The notes under the pieces: model-generated | The model's input: only the letters and a program-made list of their open reading frames with translations | What the model was told of the DNA's origin: nothing | The model's database searches: none | In this document: piece by piece, positions 16,111 through 26,138 of the stretch | How the letters are laid out: each line of letters begins with the position of its first letter | Numbering within the stretch: the stretch's first letter is position 1 | Origin: Streptomyces cellulosae | GTDB taxonomy: Bacteria > Actinomycetota > Actinomycetes > Streptomycetales > Streptomycetaceae | DNA: 64,000 bases | Reading direction: 5' to 3' | NCBI GenBank assembly: GCA_014655195.1 | Contig: BNBH01000001.1 | Span: forward strand, 379,522-443,521 | Translations under genes and position numbers: made by a program

Positions 16111-17766
16111 CTACCCCAGCAGGCCGCCCACCAGGCCGGGGCGGTCCGAGGAGCCGCCGTCGTCGCCGCCGGGCGTGCCGCCCCCGCTGCCGCCGGAGCC
16201 GTCGCCGCCCGAGGTCGGGCCGGCGGTGGTGCTCGGCGCCTGGCCCTCCGGGGAGGACTGCTGCGGCGCCTGCCCCGTGCTGCCCTGCGTCTGGCTGGGC
16301 GCCCCGGTGACAGCACCCGCGCCCTGGGTGGCGCCGGGGGTGCTGCTCGTCCCGGCGGACGGGCTGGTCGATCCCGAAGTGGCGCCCTGCGTGGGCGAGT
16401 TGGACGCGGACGGCGTCCCCGTCCCGCCCTTCTCGTTCCGCTCACCGGACTCCTCCGGCAGCGGGGACCCCGGCAGGTTGTTGCGCGGCGCCTCGCCGGG
16501 TCCCGGCACGACCACCCGGTCCGCGTCCCGTACGGCCCCGCCGAGCAGCGCGCCCACGAGCATGCTGAACCCGCACACCACGAACGTGACGAGCGCCCCG
16601 CGGCGCAGCACGTAGCGCCGCAGGTCCCAGATGTCGGCGCGCGGCCCGAGCCGCCGCCAGGCGCGGCCCGCGAGGCTGCCGTCGACGGAGTAGACGGGCG
16701 CGCCCGCGATGATCAGCGGCGACCAGGCGGCGAGGTAGATGATGTCGGGCGTCTCGTAGACGGGGGCGCTCTTCCAGCTGACGCTCACCAGCAGCGCCGC
16801 CGAGAGCATGGCCCCGACGCCGGCGGCCACCCGCTGCCAGCAGCCGAGGACGGTGAGGACGCCGACGACGACCTGGGCGAAGGCGATGGCCAGCCCGGTG
16901 CCGATCGGGTGGGCGAGCGCGAACTGCCGCAGCGGCTCGGCGACCTCCCACGGGTGCAGGCTGTGCAGCCACTTGACCATGGACCCGCGCGGCCCGCCGT
17001 CGAAGTACAGCGGGTCGCACAGCTTGCTCATCCCGGCGTAGACGGAGATCCCGCCGAGGAAGACGCGCAGCGGGAGCAGCACCACGCCCAGGTTCATCCG
17101 GCGCCCTGGGTAGTACGCGTGGCGCGCCGGGTCGTCGCCGTGCCGCCGGGCGCGCCGGCCGCCCTCCTGCCGCTCCTCGATCTCGTAGGCGGGCTCGTAC
17201 GTGTCCTCGTCGAGGGACGCGTGGCCGTCCTCGTCGTACGCGCTGCCGACCGTGCGCATCGGAGGCAGCAGCGGGCCGTCGGCGTGGCCGCGTGGGGCGC
17301 CGACGAAGGGGCTCTCCAGCGGCTGGGTGTCGTCGTCGTACCCGCCGTACCCGCCGCCCTGTTGCGGGAGGATGCGGGTGCCGCCGGAGTCGGTGAGGGG
17401 CTCGTCGGCGTGGCGCAGGCCGCCGTGCCGCACGGCCTGGAGGAGACGGTGGGCGCCGGTGTCGTCGGGGGCGGACCTGCCGCTCCACACGACGGGACGG
17501 CGGCGCGGGGCGGCCGGACCCGCGCCCACGGTGGTGACGACGGGGATCCGCGCGGTGTCCGCGCCGGTAGTCATGTGCCGTGCGATCCGCGGCGACCGGA
17601 CGCCTCGCGCCGGACCGGCCAGCTGCACGCGGAAGCTGGCGTGGTTGACGATGACCTGGGCCGGATCGCTCGGCACCTTCACCATGCTCAGCGCGGGAGC
17701 GTCGTCGAGTCCCGACGAGCGGGCCCCCGTGGGTGTGCGGGGTGGTGTTCTGGTGTCCACACTCAT
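16111..17766 (-). CDS. DoxX family membrane protein with long disordered tails
   Basis: The 551-residue protein has three parts. The cytoplasmic N-terminus (1-~235) is acidic and low complexity. A DoxX-type four-helix membrane domain follows (about 240-445; LGVVLLPLRVFLGGISVYAG, TGLAIAFAQVVVGVLTVLGC, MLSAALLVSVSWKS, GALVTFVVCGFSMLVGALLG). The C-terminus (~450-551) is a Ser/Thr/Gly/Gln-rich extracellular tail. DoxX proteins are linked to redox and thiol homeostasis at the membrane, but no catalytic role is established. It is the last gene of the carD-ispDF-cysS-rlmB strand run. Confidence 0.85.
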   Translation of the reverse strand: MSVDTRTPPRTPTGARSSGLDDAPALSMVKVPSDPAQVIVNHASFRVQLAGPARGVRSPRIARHMTTGADTARIPVVTTVGAGPAAPRRRPVVWSGRSAPDDTGAHRLLQAVRHGGLRHADEPLTDSGGTRILPQQGGGYGGYDDDTQPLESPFVGAPRGHADGPLLPPMRTVGSAYDEDGHASLDEDTYEPAYEIEERQEGGRRARRHGDDPARHAYYPGRRMNLGVVLLPLRVFLGGISVYAGMSKLCDPLYFDGGPRGSMVKWLHSLHPWEVAEPLRQFALAHPIGTGLAIAFAQVVVGVLTVLGCWQRVAAGVGAMLSAALLVSVSWKSAPVYETPDIIYLAAWSPLIIAGAPVYSVDGSLAGRAWRRLGPRADIWDLRRYVLRRGALVTFVVCGFSMLVGALLGGAVRDADRVVVPGPGEAPRNNLPGSPLPEESGERNEKGGTGTPSASNSPTQGATSGSTSPSAGTSSTPGATQGAGAVTGAPSQTQGSTGQAPQQSSPEGQAPSTTAGPTSGGDGSGGSGGGTPGGDDGGSSDRPGLVGGLLG

Positions 17767-17884
17767 CTAACCGAGTGACAAGGCGTTAGGACACTGCCTT
17801 GACCGGCCAGATGTGTCCGGACCGCGTCAAGCCGGTCCGGACCGTCCGGAATCCACCAAGTGAGTGACGGAGTCGCACACCCGT

Positions 17885-18823
17885 TCAGCTACGGCGGCGG
17901 GCCGCCTCGTACAGCACGATGCCCGCCGCCACACCGGCGTTGAGCGACTCGGCGCCGCCCGGCATCGGGATCCGCACCCGCACGTCGCAGGTCTCGCCGA
18001 CCAGCCGCGACAGGCCCTTGCCCTCGCTGCCGACGACGATCACGACCGGCCCGTCCAGCGCCTCGACGTCGCCCAGCTCGGCCTCCCCCTCGGCGGCGAG
18101 ACCGACGACGAGGATGCCCGCCTTCTTGTACGCCTCCAGCGCCCGCGTCAGGTTCGTCGCGCGGGCGACGGGCGTGCGCGCGGCGGTGCCCGCGGACGTC
18201 TTCCAGGCGCCGGCGGTCATCCCGGCCGCGCGACGCTCCGGCACGAGCACGCCGTGCCCGCCGAACGCGGAGACGGACCGGACGACCGCGCCCAGGTTGC
18301 GCGGGTCGGTGACCCCGTCGAGCGCGACGATCAGCGGGTCCTCGCCCTCGTCGTGCGCGGCGGCGACCAGGTCCTCGGGGTGCGCGTACTCGTACGGCGG
18401 GACCTGCAGGACCAGGCCCTGGTGGTTGAGGCCGTTGGTCATGCGGTCCAGCTCGGGGCGGGGCGCCTCCATGAGGTTGATGCCGCCGCGGTCGGCCGCG
18501 AGCTGCAGCGCCTCACGCACCCGCTCGTCGTTGTCGATGAACTGCTGGACGTACAGCGTGGAGGCGGGCACGCCGCCGCGCAGCGCCTCGACGACCGGGT
18601 TGCGGCCGACGACCAGCTCGGAGGCGGACTTGCCACCGCGCCGCTGGGTGGTGCGGCCCTGGGCGCGCCGGGCCTTCGCCTGGGCGGCGCGCTGCTTGGC
18701 GTGCCCCTTGCGCATCTCGGCGGGCGGGGTCGGGCCCTTGCCTTCCAGGCCCCGGCGTCGCTGGCCGCCACTGCCGACCTGCGCGCCCTTCTTGCCGGAC
18801 ATGCGGCGGTTGTTCGCGGCCAT
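17885..18823 (-). CDS. rlmB: 23S rRNA 2'-O-methyltransferase RlmB (TrmH/SpoU family)
   Basis: The 312-residue SPOUT enzyme shows the three family motifs [27 protein letters not shown] and [20 protein letters not shown], which build the trefoil knot that binds S-adenosylmethionine. An N-terminal RNA-binding domain ([20 protein letters not shown]) follows a ~70-residue K/R-rich extension typical of actinobacterial homologues. It methylates the 2'-O of a 23S rRNA guanosine (G2251 in E. coli numbering). It follows cysS on the same strand, the common actinobacterial order. Confidence 0.9.
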   Translation of the reverse strand: MAANNRRMSGKKGAQVGSGGQRRRGLEGKGPTPPAEMRKGHAKQRAAQAKARRAQGRTTQRRGGKSASELVVGRNPVVEALRGGVPASTLYVQQFIDNDERVREALQLAADRGGINLMEAPRPELDRMTNGLNHQGLVLQVPPYEYAHPEDLVAAAHDEGEDPLIVALDGVTDPRNLGAVVRSVSAFGGHGVLVPERRAAGMTAGAWKTSAGTAARTPVARATNLTRALEAYKKAGILVVGLAAEGEAELGDVEALDGPVVIVVGSEGKGLSRLVGETCDVRVRIPMPGGAESLNAGVAAGIVLYEAARRRS

Positions 18824-19034
18824 GAGGTATCCGTCTCCGTGAAGTCGTGGGGGGTGCGCCACATGGGTGGGCGCTCCCGTGTTCGTGGGTGTGCCTGTGC
18901 AGTGTGCCGCCCGGCGGCCCGGACGGCACACTCGATCTTGCGCGCGGCCGGGACCGGTGAGGTCCCGGGCCGGGTTCCGCGGCCGGCCGGCCGTGGTCCG
19001 CAGCCGGTCGGCCGTGGGTCCCGGGGGCGGTGTC

Positions 19035-20435
19035 TCAGCGGGGGCCGAGGCTCCAGCGCGGGCCCTGCGGGCTGTCCTCGATGACCAGCCCGGACTGGTT
19101 GAGCTGGTCGCGGATGGCGTCCGCGGTGGCCCAGTCCTTGCGGGCCCGGGCGGCCTCGCGCTGGTCGAGGACCATGCGGACCAGGGTGTCGACGACGCCG
19201 TGCAGGTCGTCCCCGCGGCCGTCGTCGCCGGCCCAGTGCGGGTCCAGCGGGTCGAGGCCGAGCACGCCGAGCATGGCGCGGACCTCGGCGAGGCGGGCGA
19301 CCGCCTCCTCCTTGTCGTCGGCGGCCAGCGCGCTGTTGCCCTGCCGGACGGCGGTGTGCACGACGGCGAGCGCCTGCGGGACGCCCAGGTCGTCGTCCAT
19401 CGCCTCGGCGAACGCGGGCGGCACCTCGGCGGCGGGCTCGACGACACCCCCGGCCTTCTCCACCACGCGCTGCACGAAGCCCTCGATCCGCGCGAACGCG
19501 GACTCGGCCTCGCGCAGGGCCTCCTCGCTGTACTCGATCATCGACCGGTAGTGCGGGGTGCCCAGGTAGTAGCGGAGCACGATGGGACGCCAGCGCTTGA
19601 CCATCTCGCTGACCAGCACCGAGTTGCCGAGCGACTTCGACATCTTCTCGCCGCTCATGGTGACCCAGGCGTTGTGCACCCAGTAGCGGGCGAACTCGTC
19701 GCCGTAGGCCTTGGCCTGGGCGATCTCGTTCTCGTGGTGCGGGAAGATCAGGTCCAGGCCGCCGCCGTGGATGTCGAAGGCGGTGCCGAGGTACTTGTGC
19801 GCCATCGCCGAGCACTCCAGGTGCCAGCCCGGACGCCCGCGTCCCCACGGCGTCTCCCAGCTGGGCTCGCCCGGCTTGGCCGCCTTCCACATCGCGAAGT
19901 CGCGCGGGTCCCGCTTGCCGGTCTCGCCGTCGCCGGACGGCTGGAGCAGGTTGTCCAGCTCCTGGTTGGACAGCTGCAGGTAGTCCGGGAACGAGGTCAC
20001 GGCGAAGTACACGTTGCCGTCGGCCTCGTAGGCGTGACCGCGCTCGATCAGGCCGCGCATCATCTCGACCATCTCGGTGATGTGGCCGGTGGCGCGCGGC
20101 TCGTACGTCGGGGGCAGGCAGCCGAGCGCGCGGTAGCCGTCGCTGAACGCGCGCTCGTTCTCGTACCCGATGGCCCACCAGGGGCGGCCCTGCTCGGCGG
20201 ACTTGGCGATGATCTTGTCGTCGATGTCCGTGACGTTGCGGATGAACGTGACCTCGAGGCCGCGGTACTCGAACCAGCGGCGCATGATGTCGAAGTTCAG
20301 GCCCGAGCGGATGTGGCCGATGTGGGGCGCCGCCTGCACGGTGGCACCACACAGGTAGATCGAGACGCAACCCTGCCGGAGCGGGGTGAAGTCACGGATC
20401 TGCCGGGCGCTGGTGTCGTACAGGCGAATAGTCAC
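19035..20435 (-). CDS. cysS: Cysteinyl-tRNA synthetase
   Basis: The 466-residue class I synthetase has HIGH at 38-41 ([10 protein letters not shown]), KMSKS at 264-268, and zinc ligands Cys29, Cys208 and the HHENE segment near 233-237. It charges tRNA-Cys with cysteine using ATP. The paralogous mycothiol ligase MshC shares these motifs but is shorter (about 410 residues). The length and C-terminal anticodon domain here favour CysS. The GTG start at 20433-20435 begins [10 protein letters not shown]; the longer reading from 20495 adds a non-conserved leader. Confidence 0.93.
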   Translation of the reverse strand: MTIRLYDTSARQIRDFTPLRQGCVSIYLCGATVQAAPHIGHIRSGLNFDIMRRWFEYRGLEVTFIRNVTDIDDKIIAKSAEQGRPWWAIGYENERAFSDGYRALGCLPPTYEPRATGHITEMVEMMRGLIERGHAYEADGNVYFAVTSFPDYLQLSNQELDNLLQPSGDGETGKRDPRDFAMWKAAKPGEPSWETPWGRGRPGWHLECSAMAHKYLGTAFDIHGGGLDLIFPHHENEIAQAKAYGDEFARYWVHNAWVTMSGEKMSKSLGNSVLVSEMVKRWRPIVLRYYLGTPHYRSMIEYSEEALREAESAFARIEGFVQRVVEKAGGVVEPAAEVPPAFAEAMDDDLGVPQALAVVHTAVRQGNSALAADDKEEAVARLAEVRAMLGVLGLDPLDPHWAGDDGRGDDLHGVVDTLVRMVLDQREAARARKDWATADAIRDQLNQSGLVIEDSPQGPRWSLGPR

Positions 20436-20523
20436 GACACCAGGGTAGTAGGCGCGGGGGTGTGCAGTGTGCCTCCGGCGGATTCGGGGTTGCATGTCAC
20501 GTGCGGGCCCGGTGAGGGCTTGT

Positions 20524-20546
20524 CGCGCAGTTCCCCGTGCCCCTGA
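20524..20546 (+). repeat. Streptomyces intergenic repeat element, copy B
   Basis: CGCGCAGTTCCCCGTGCCCC plus TGA matches copies at 2265-2287 (inverted) and 48205-48227. It lies between the ispF stop and the cysS start. Confidence 0.75.
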
Positions 20547-20558
20547 AGGTGTGGTTCT

Positions 20559-21056
20559 TCACCCTGCTTTTACGACCAGGGCCGTCGCCACTGCCATCAG
20601 GCCCTCGTCGCGGCCCGGGAAGCCCAGGCCGTCCGTCGTGGCTCCCGAGACCGAGACCGGGGCGCCCGCCGCCTCGGAGAGGATCTTCTGGGCCTCCTCC
20701 CGGCGTTTGCCGATCTTGGGGCGGGGGCCCACGACCTGGACGGCGATGTTGCCGATGCGGAAGCCGGCCTCGCGGACGATGCGGGCGGCCTCGGTGAGGA
20801 GGGTGACGCCGGAGGCGCCGGACCACTCGGGGCGGCCGGTCCCGAAGTGCTGTCCGAGGTCACCGAGGCCCGCCGCGGAGAAGAGGGCGTTGCAGGCGGC
20901 GTGGGCGACGACGTCCGCGTCGGAGTGGCCGGCGAGGCCGGGGCCCTCGCCCTCCCACTTCAGGCCGGCGCACCACAGGTCGCGGCCGTCCTCGAAGGCG
21001 TGGATGTCGGTGCCGATGCCGACCTGCGGCAGGGGGTGGTAGGTCTCAGAAGCCAT
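20559..21056 (-). CDS. ispF: 2-C-methyl-D-erythritol 2,4-cyclodiphosphate synthase
   Basis: The 165-residue protein has the IspF metal ligands Asp17 and His19 in [10 protein letters not shown] and His52 in [20 protein letters not shown]. The C-terminal signature [20 protein letters not shown] is also present. It makes MEcPP in the non-mevalonate isoprenoid pathway, two steps after IspD. It overlaps the ispD 3' end by 11 bases, indicating translational coupling. Confidence 0.95.
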   Translation of the reverse strand: MASETYHPLPQVGIGTDIHAFEDGRDLWCAGLKWEGEGPGLAGHSDADVVAHAACNALFSAAGLGDLGQHFGTGRPEWSGASGVTLLTEAARIVREAGFRIGNIAVQVVGPRPKIGKRREEAQKILSEAAGAPVSVSGATTDGLGFPGRDEGLMAVATALVVKAG

Positions 21057-21822
21057 CGTTGAGCCTCCTGCGCGCCAGGACCGCCTCGGCGAGGACCAGG
21101 TCGAGGGGGCGGGTGACCTTGAAGGCCTCCTCGTGCCCGGGGACGGTGACGACGGTGAGGCCGAGCCGCTCGACCATGCTCGCGTCGTCGGTGACGTCGT
21201 CCGTCACGGTCTCGTGGGCGCGGACCAGGGTGGCCCGGTCGAAGCCCTGCGGGGTCTGGACGGCGCGCAGCCGGGAGCGGTCGGGCGTGGCGACCACGGG
21301 CTCGGGACCGCCCGGGGCGGCGGCCGGCTCGACCTGCTTGACGGTGTCGGCGAGCGGCAGCGCGGGGACGACGGCGGGCGCTCCGTCGCGTACGGCCTCG
21401 ATGACCGCGTCGACGGTGTCCACGGGGACCAGCGGGCGGGCCGCGTCGTGGACCAGGACGATGTCGTAGCCCTCGGGGAGCGCGTCCAGGCCGAGCTTCA
21501 CGGACTCCTGGCGGCTCTCGCCGCCGGGGACGACGAGGACCTCGGTCCGCTCCGGCAGGGCGTGCGCGTCGAGCAGGGACTTGACCTCGCCGGCGCCGTC
21601 GGGCGGCGCCACCACGACGACGAGGGAGACGGCGCGGGAATCGGCCATCGCACGTACGGCGTGGACGAGCATGGGCGTGCCGCCGAGCGCGCGCAGCGCC
21701 TTGGGGGCACCGGGGCCGAGCCGCACACCCCGGCCCGCGGCCGGGATGACGGCCGCCGTCCGGACCGTCGGACGGCCGGGTGCGGGGGTCGGCGAGGACG
21801 GCGGGAGCGGATCGTCAGACAT
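21046..21822 (-). CDS. ispD: 2-C-methyl-D-erythritol 4-phosphate cytidylyltransferase
   Basis: The 258-residue enzyme has the CTP-binding loop [20 protein letters not shown] (about residues 23-42), [20 protein letters not shown] and [20 protein letters not shown], all IspD signatures. It joins MEP and CTP to give CDP-ME in the plastid-type isoprenoid pathway. A ~20-residue proline/serine-rich N-terminal extension precedes the fold. It is first in the ispD-ispF pair. carD lies upstream but is separated by a hairpin and 354 bases. Confidence 0.93.
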   Translation of the reverse strand: MSDDPLPPSSPTPAPGRPTVRTAAVIPAAGRGVRLGPGAPKALRALGGTPMLVHAVRAMADSRAVSLVVVVAPPDGAGEVKSLLDAHALPERTEVLVVPGGESRQESVKLGLDALPEGYDIVLVHDAARPLVPVDTVDAVIEAVRDGAPAVVPALPLADTVKQVEPAAAPGGPEPVVATPDRSRLRAVQTPQGFDRATLVRAHETVTDDVTDDASMVERLGLTVVTVPGHEEAFKVTRPLDLVLAEAVLARRRLNDGF

Positions 21823-22176
21823 CGGTTCCTGTCAGGTTTGTGGGCTCGGCCTACGTGGGTATGGCCTGGGCGTGCCCCGCTCCCATGAGCGGGGAAGTGC
21901 CGGGCGTTCCGCCTTGACCAGCCCCTTCCGTGACTCTGGTCGAGTCCGACCGCCCGGGCCCGGCACGCCAGGGGTGGGGACGTGAGTGATGACACATTCC
22001 CCGTCTCGGCGCAAGTGCAGCCTACGTAGGGTGTCCGGGTACGAACATGCCGCAGCGCCCGGCGACGTCCTGGACGTCATCGGGCACCGCGGCATTTCGA
22101 TGCGCTGAGTGCTCTGAGTGCTGCTCCGACGGCCGGCGTGACGGCACGCGACGGGCGGAGCCACGACTCGGAGGAC
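21823..22176. other. carD-ispD intergenic region
   Basis: These 354 bases hold the ispD promoter region and, nearer carD, a long imperfect hairpin at 22047-22095. A small hairpin CCCGCT-CCCATG-AGCGGG lies at about 21879-21896. No ORF with coding character was seen. Confidence 0.6.
22047..22095. terminator. Candidate carD terminator
   Basis: Outer arms ATGCCGC (22047-22053) and GCGGCAT (22089-22095) pair, with inner pairs GCCCG/CGGGC and GACGTCC/GGACGTC. The result is a 49-base interrupted hairpin about 80 bases past the carD stop. Confidence 0.55.
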
Positions 22177-22659
22177 TCAGGAGGCGAGAACCTCGTCGAG
22201 GAGGGCCTCGGCCTTGTCCTCGTTGGTGTTCTCGGCGAGGGCCAGCTCGCTGACCAGAATCTGACGCGCCTTCGCGAGCATGCGCTTCTCACCTGCGGAG
22301 AGACCGCGCTCCCGCTCCCGGCGCCACAGGTCACGCACGACTTCCGCGACCTTGATGACATCGCCCGAGGCGAGCTTCTCGAGATTTGCCTTGTACCGAC
22401 GGGACCAGTTCGTGGGCTCCTCGGCGTACGGCGCGCGCAGCACCTCGAAGACCCGGTCCAGCCCGTCCTGACCGACCACATCACGCACGCCGACGAACTC
22501 CGCATTGTCCGCTGGCACACGTACCGTCAGGTCACCCTGGGCGACCTTCAGCACCAAGTAGGTCTTGTCCACGCCTTTGATCTGGCGAGTTTCGATTGCC
22601 TCGATCAGCGCGGCCCCGTGATGGGGATAGACCACGGTGTCGCCAACCTTGAACGTCAT
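22177..22659 (-). CDS. carD: CarD family RNA polymerase-binding transcription factor
   Basis: The 160-residue protein has the N-terminal RNA polymerase interaction (Tudor-like) domain [20 protein letters not shown] and a C-terminal helical DNA-contact domain with the conserved Trp in [20 protein letters not shown] (about 108-127). CarD binds the polymerase beta subunit and stabilises open complexes at many promoters, including rRNA promoters. It is essential in mycobacteria. Length and motifs match the actinobacterial family. The long upstream gap probably holds a complex promoter. Confidence 0.95.
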   Translation of the reverse strand: MTFKVGDTVVYPHHGAALIEAIETRQIKGVDKTYLVLKVAQGDLTVRVPADNAEFVGVRDVVGQDGLDRVFEVLRAPYAEEPTNWSRRYKANLEKLASGDVIKVAEVVRDLWRRERERGLSAGEKRMLAKARQILVSELALAENTNEDKAEALLDEVLAS

Positions 22660-23314
22660 GTGACAGGTACCCCTTCCGTGGCTATCCAGGGTAACACGGA
22701 TACGGCGTCTTCTGAATGGCGTTTTCGCAGGTCAGGGCCATTCTCGGGGCTTGACAACAGCAACAGGAACGTGCTTCGGGCAGCTAGCGGAAGCGGGTAT
22801 TCGCAGGTCGGAGCGGCTCTCCGGGGCAAGTGAAACGCGCACGTTACACCCTTCCGGAGCCCCACACGAGCGGTCGAACTTCCCCAAATGTCCGGTTCCA
22901 GATGCGCGACTTCCGCTACTCCGTTCGGTGAGCCGAGCCGGTTCCGGCCGAATCCGGAATTGATCACACGGTGTGAGGATCGGCGGCCGGTGATCAATTA
23001 CCGGGGATCCCCCTCATTCCTTCACCGAAATGCGCGCGCGCGTGAATGGAGGGGCGCCCGGGACGGAAGTGGCGAGTGTTTACCCGCGGGTCACTTGTGG
23101 TTCGTGCGACGCGAGAGGCGCGGCTCGCGGGAGTCGGTGGTGATCGGGTGACATCCCCGGCGCGGGCACTCCTCACCGGCGTGACCCGGGTAGGCGTGGG
23201 GAGGGTCGGGTGCAGCAGCCTGCGGGAGGCTCGGTAACCTGAGGCCGCTGACAGACACTTAGGGCGGCTTTACCCGGTCGCCACACACGCTCGAGTCAAG
23301 GAGTTGCCGCCGCC
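22660..23314. other. Long divergent regulatory gap between carD and a lipoprotein gene
   Basis: This is the longest gene-free stretch (655 bases) in the window, noticeably less GC-rich than its surroundings. It includes a 10-base-arm inverted repeat AATTGATCAC (22958-22967) / GTGATCAATT (22990-22999). A nested palindrome TCACAC-G-GTGTGA lies at 22964-22976. On the minus strand TTCAGA, 17 bases, TACCCT is a possible carD promoter about 50 bases from its start. No ORF has convincing coding character. Confidence 0.6.
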
Positions 23315-24028
23315 GTGAGCAGCAGCCTTCGACGCGGCGCCCTCGCCGCCGCCGCCCTCGCAATCTCCCTCGCCTCGCTCTCCGCGTGCGCGGCCGGCAA
23401 CAACGCCCAGACCCTGCAGATCCAGCCGGACAACGCGTCCACGACGGTCGGCGACATCCAGGTGCAGAACGCCACCGTCATCACGCAGCCGGACCTGGAG
23501 TCGACCGGCCCCGCCGTCATCTCCGCCACGCTCTTCAACTCCGGCGACAAGGACCAGACCCTGGAGTCGGTCACCGTCCCCGGCACCGGCAAGACCGCCG
23601 AGCTGTCCCCCGCCAAGGGCGGCGACCTGGTCGTCCCGGCCGGCGGCAGCCTGATCCTCGGCGGCGAGGGCAACGCCTCCGCCGTGCTGCCCAGCAGCCG
23701 CGAGGCCGTCCAGGACGGCAACGCCCAGGAGATCACCTTCACCTTCAGCGAGACCGGCGACGTGAGCCTGCGCGCCATCGTGTTCCCGGCCGAGCACTTC
23801 TTCAAGAGCTGGGGCCCGAGCGAGGCCCCCGCCGCGGGCGCCTCCACGTCGCCGTCGGCGGACGCCTCCGGCAAGCCGGCCGACGAGGCCACGGGCGAGG
23901 GCGAGCAGTCGGGCGAGGGCGCCGAGTCCGGTGAGGGAACCTCCGGCGACGAGCCCACCAGCACGGGCGCCCCGTCGGGCACCCCCTCGGACGCGGCCTC
24001 CGCGAGCCAGGAGACGTCCGGCCACTGA
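23315..24028 (+). CDS. Lipoprotein, probably copper-chaperone/DUF461-like
   Basis: The 237-residue protein starts at GTG 23315 with a lipoprotein signal (SSSLRRGALAAAALAISLAS, lipobox LSAC, Cys25). The mature part begins with a beta-sandwich of about 130 residues (IQVQNATVITQPDLESTGPA, ISATLFNSGDKDQTLESVTV) that resembles PCu(A)C/DUF461 extracellular copper-binding proteins. The canonical Met/His ligands of that family are not evident, so metal binding is uncertain. The last ~70 residues are a disordered Ser/Gly/Glu tail. It converges on phoP with a shared terminator. Confidence 0.75.
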   Translation: MSSSLRRGALAAAALAISLASLSACAAGNNAQTLQIQPDNASTTVGDIQVQNATVITQPDLESTGPAVISATLFNSGDKDQTLESVTVPGTGKTAELSPAKGGDLVVPAGGSLILGGEGNASAVLPSSREAVQDGNAQEITFTFSETGDVSLRAIVFPAEHFFKSWGPSEAPAAGASTSPSADASGKPADEATGEGEQSGEGAESGEGTSGDEPTSTGAPSGTPSDAASASQETSGH

Positions 24029-24055
24029 CGGCCGTCCGCGCACCGCACGCAACGC

Positions 24056-24090
24056 CGAAGGGCGGGACCCCCACCGGGTCCCGCCCTTCG
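24056..24090. terminator. Bidirectional terminator between lipoprotein gene and phoP
   Basis: A 15-bp perfect stem (CGAAGGGCGGGACCC and complement) has loop CCACC, placed between two convergent genes. Confidence 0.9.
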
Positions 24091-24112
24091 TGCTGTGTCC
24101 CTGTCGTGAGGC

Positions 24113-24793
24113 CTACGGCTCGAACTTGTAGCCGAGCCCCCGCACGGTCACCAGGTAGCGGGGCGCGCCCGGGTCGGGTTCGATCTTGGCGCGCAGGCGC
24201 TTGACGTGGACGTCGAGGGTCTTGGTGTCCCCCACGTAGTCCGCGCCCCACACCCGGTCGATGAGCTGCATCCGGGTGAGCACCCGGCCCGCGTTGCGCA
24301 GCAGCATCTCCAGCAGGTCGAACTCCTTCAGCGGCAGGTCGATCTTGGTGCCGCCGACGGTCACCACGTGCCGGTCGACGTCCATCCGCACCGGGCCCGC
24401 CTCCAGGGCCGCCGGGGCGGTCTCCTCGGGCTCGCCGCGCCGGCGCAGCACCGCGCGGATCCGGGCGACCAGCTCACGCGAGGAGAACGGCTTGGTGACG
24501 TAGTCGTCGGCGCCTATCTCCAGGCCGACCACCTTGTCGATCTCGCTGTCCTTGGCGGTCACCATGATCACGGGGACGTTGGAGCGGCCGCGCAGCTGGC
24601 GGCACACCTCGGTGCCCGGCAGTCCGGGCAGCATCAGGTCGAGGAGGACGAGGTCGGCCCCGTTGCGGTCGAACTCGTCGAGTCCGTCGGGCCCGGTGGT
24701 CGCCACGGCGACCTCGAAGCCCTCCTTGCGGAGCATGTACGACAGGGCGTCGGAGAAGGACTCCTCGTCCTCGACGACGAGCACTCGGGTCAC
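24113..24793 (-). CDS. phoP: Response regulator PhoP (OmpR family)
   Basis: The 226-residue regulator has a receiver domain with phospho-acceptor Asp52 (LVLLDLMLPG), acidic E8/D9 and Lys101 (DYVTKPF), and a C-terminal winged helix (LPLKEFDLLEMLLRNAGRVL, HVKRLRAKIEPDP). In Streptomyces PhoP binds PHO boxes and controls phosphate scavenging, nitrogen crosstalk and secondary metabolism. The GTG start at 24791-24793 overlaps the phoR stop as GTGA, so translation is coupled. Identity rests on the phoU-phoR-phoP arrangement and the PHO boxes nearby. Confidence 0.92.
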   Translation of the reverse strand: MTRVLVVEDEESFSDALSYMLRKEGFEVAVATTGPDGLDEFDRNGADLVLLDLMLPGLPGTEVCRQLRGRSNVPVIMVTAKDSEIDKVVGLEIGADDYVTKPFSSRELVARIRAVLRRRGEPEETAPAALEAGPVRMDVDRHVVTVGGTKIDLPLKEFDLLEMLLRNAGRVLTRMQLIDRVWGADYVGDTKTLDVHVKRLRAKIEPDPGAPRYLVTVRGLGYKFEP

Positions 24794-26076
24794 GGAAGGA
24801 CCTCCGGGGAGGGAAGCGTTGCGTACGCGGATGGATCGGACGAGTGGGGGGAGGGGTGGGACGTCCCTCCGGCCTCTGCGTCGAGGCCCTCGGAGTCGTC
24901 CCGCTCGGACGGCCGGCGGCCGCGGGCCGGACGGGCCTCGGGCAGCCGCAGGGTGAAGGTGGAGCCCTGGCCCTCGGCGCTCCACACCGTGACCTCCCCG
25001 CCGTGCGAGGCGGCCACGTGTTTCACGATCGCGAGGCCCAGCCCCGTGCCGCCGGTGGCACGGGAGCGGGCGGGGTCGACGCGGTAGAAGCGCTCGAAGA
25101 TGCGCTCCTTGTCCTTGTCGGAGATGCCGATGCCCTGGTCGGTCACGGCGATCTCGATCAGGTCCCCGCCGGGCTGCGCGACCGAACGGACCGCGATGCC
25201 CACGCGGGTGCGGGCGGGAGAGTAGTTGACCGCGTTCTCGACGAGGTTGCCGAGCGCGGCGGCGAGCTGGCCGCGGTTGCCCCAGACCCGCAGGTCGGCG
25301 GCGCCCGCGGCGGCCATGGTGATCTCCTTGGTGGACGCCTGGTGCCGGCAGCGGTCCATGGCCTCGGCGACCAGTTCGCCGACCGGGACCGGCTCGGCGT
25401 CCTCCAGCGGGTCGTCGTTCTGCACGCGGGAGAGGTCGATCAGCTCCTGCACCAGGTTGGTCAGCCGGGTCGCCTCGATCTGCATGCGCCCCGCGAACCG
25501 TTCCACGGCCTCGGGGTCGTCGGAGGCGTCCATCACGGCCTCCGACAGCAGGGACAGCGCCCCGACGGGGGTCTTGAGCTCATGGCTGACGTTGGCGACG
25601 AAGTCGCGCCGTACGGCCTCGATACGGCGGGCCTCGGTGAGGTCCTCCACCAGCAGCAGCACCAGCCGGGAGCCGAGCGGCGCCACCCGCGCGGACACCG
25701 CGAGGGCCTCGCCACGCCCGGTCCCCCGGCGGGGCAGGTCCAGCTCGACCTGCCGTATCTCGCCGTCCCGCCGGGTGTCGCGGGCCATCTTCAGCATCGG
25801 CTCCACGGCGAGCTTGCCGCCGCGGACCAGTCCGAGGGCGTACGCGGCCGAGCTGGCCTTGACCACGCCGTCGTTCTCGTCGAGGACCACGGCGGACGAG
25901 CGCAGCACGGACAGCACGGTGTCGACGCCGGGCGGGAGCACGGCGTCGGTGTGCAGCGAGGTGCGCGTGGGGCGCCGCTGTTCGCGCTCACTGACGCGGA
26001 ACGCCAGCATGGCGATGACGCCGGTGAGCAGTCCGGCGATCGCAGCCGCTGCGGCGACCGCCGCGTTCACGTCCAT
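24790..26076 (-). CDS. phoR: Sensor histidine kinase PhoR
   Basis: The 428-residue kinase has one N-terminal membrane helix (AAVAAAAAIAGLLTGVIAML), a PAS-like domain (about 50-150), and HisKA with His165 in NVSHELKTPVGAL. Its ATPase domain shows N-box NLVENAVNYSP, G1 DQGIGIS and G2 GTGLGLAIVKH. It phosphorylates PhoP when phosphate is low. Unlike E. coli PhoR it has a single transmembrane segment and no large periplasmic part, as in Streptomyces homologues. An acidic disordered tail follows the ATPase domain. It is divergent from phoU across PHO boxes. Confidence 0.92.
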   Translation of the reverse strand: MDVNAAVAAAAAIAGLLTGVIAMLAFRVSEREQRRPTRTSLHTDAVLPPGVDTVLSVLRSSAVVLDENDGVVKASSAAYALGLVRGGKLAVEPMLKMARDTRRDGEIRQVELDLPRRGTGRGEALAVSARVAPLGSRLVLLLVEDLTEARRIEAVRRDFVANVSHELKTPVGALSLLSEAVMDASDDPEAVERFAGRMQIEATRLTNLVQELIDLSRVQNDDPLEDAEPVPVGELVAEAMDRCRHQASTKEITMAAAGAADLRVWGNRGQLAAALGNLVENAVNYSPARTRVGIAVRSVAQPGGDLIEIAVTDQGIGISDKDKERIFERFYRVDPARSRATGGTGLGLAIVKHVAASHGGEVTVWSAEGQGSTFTLRLPEARPARGRRPSERDDSEGLDAEAGGTSHPSPHSSDPSAYATLPSPEVLP

Positions 26077-26138
26077 GCGTCCAGGTTAGGCATGGGGCGG
26101 GCGCGGCCCACAGCGCTCGGCGGGCGACCTCGGACACT

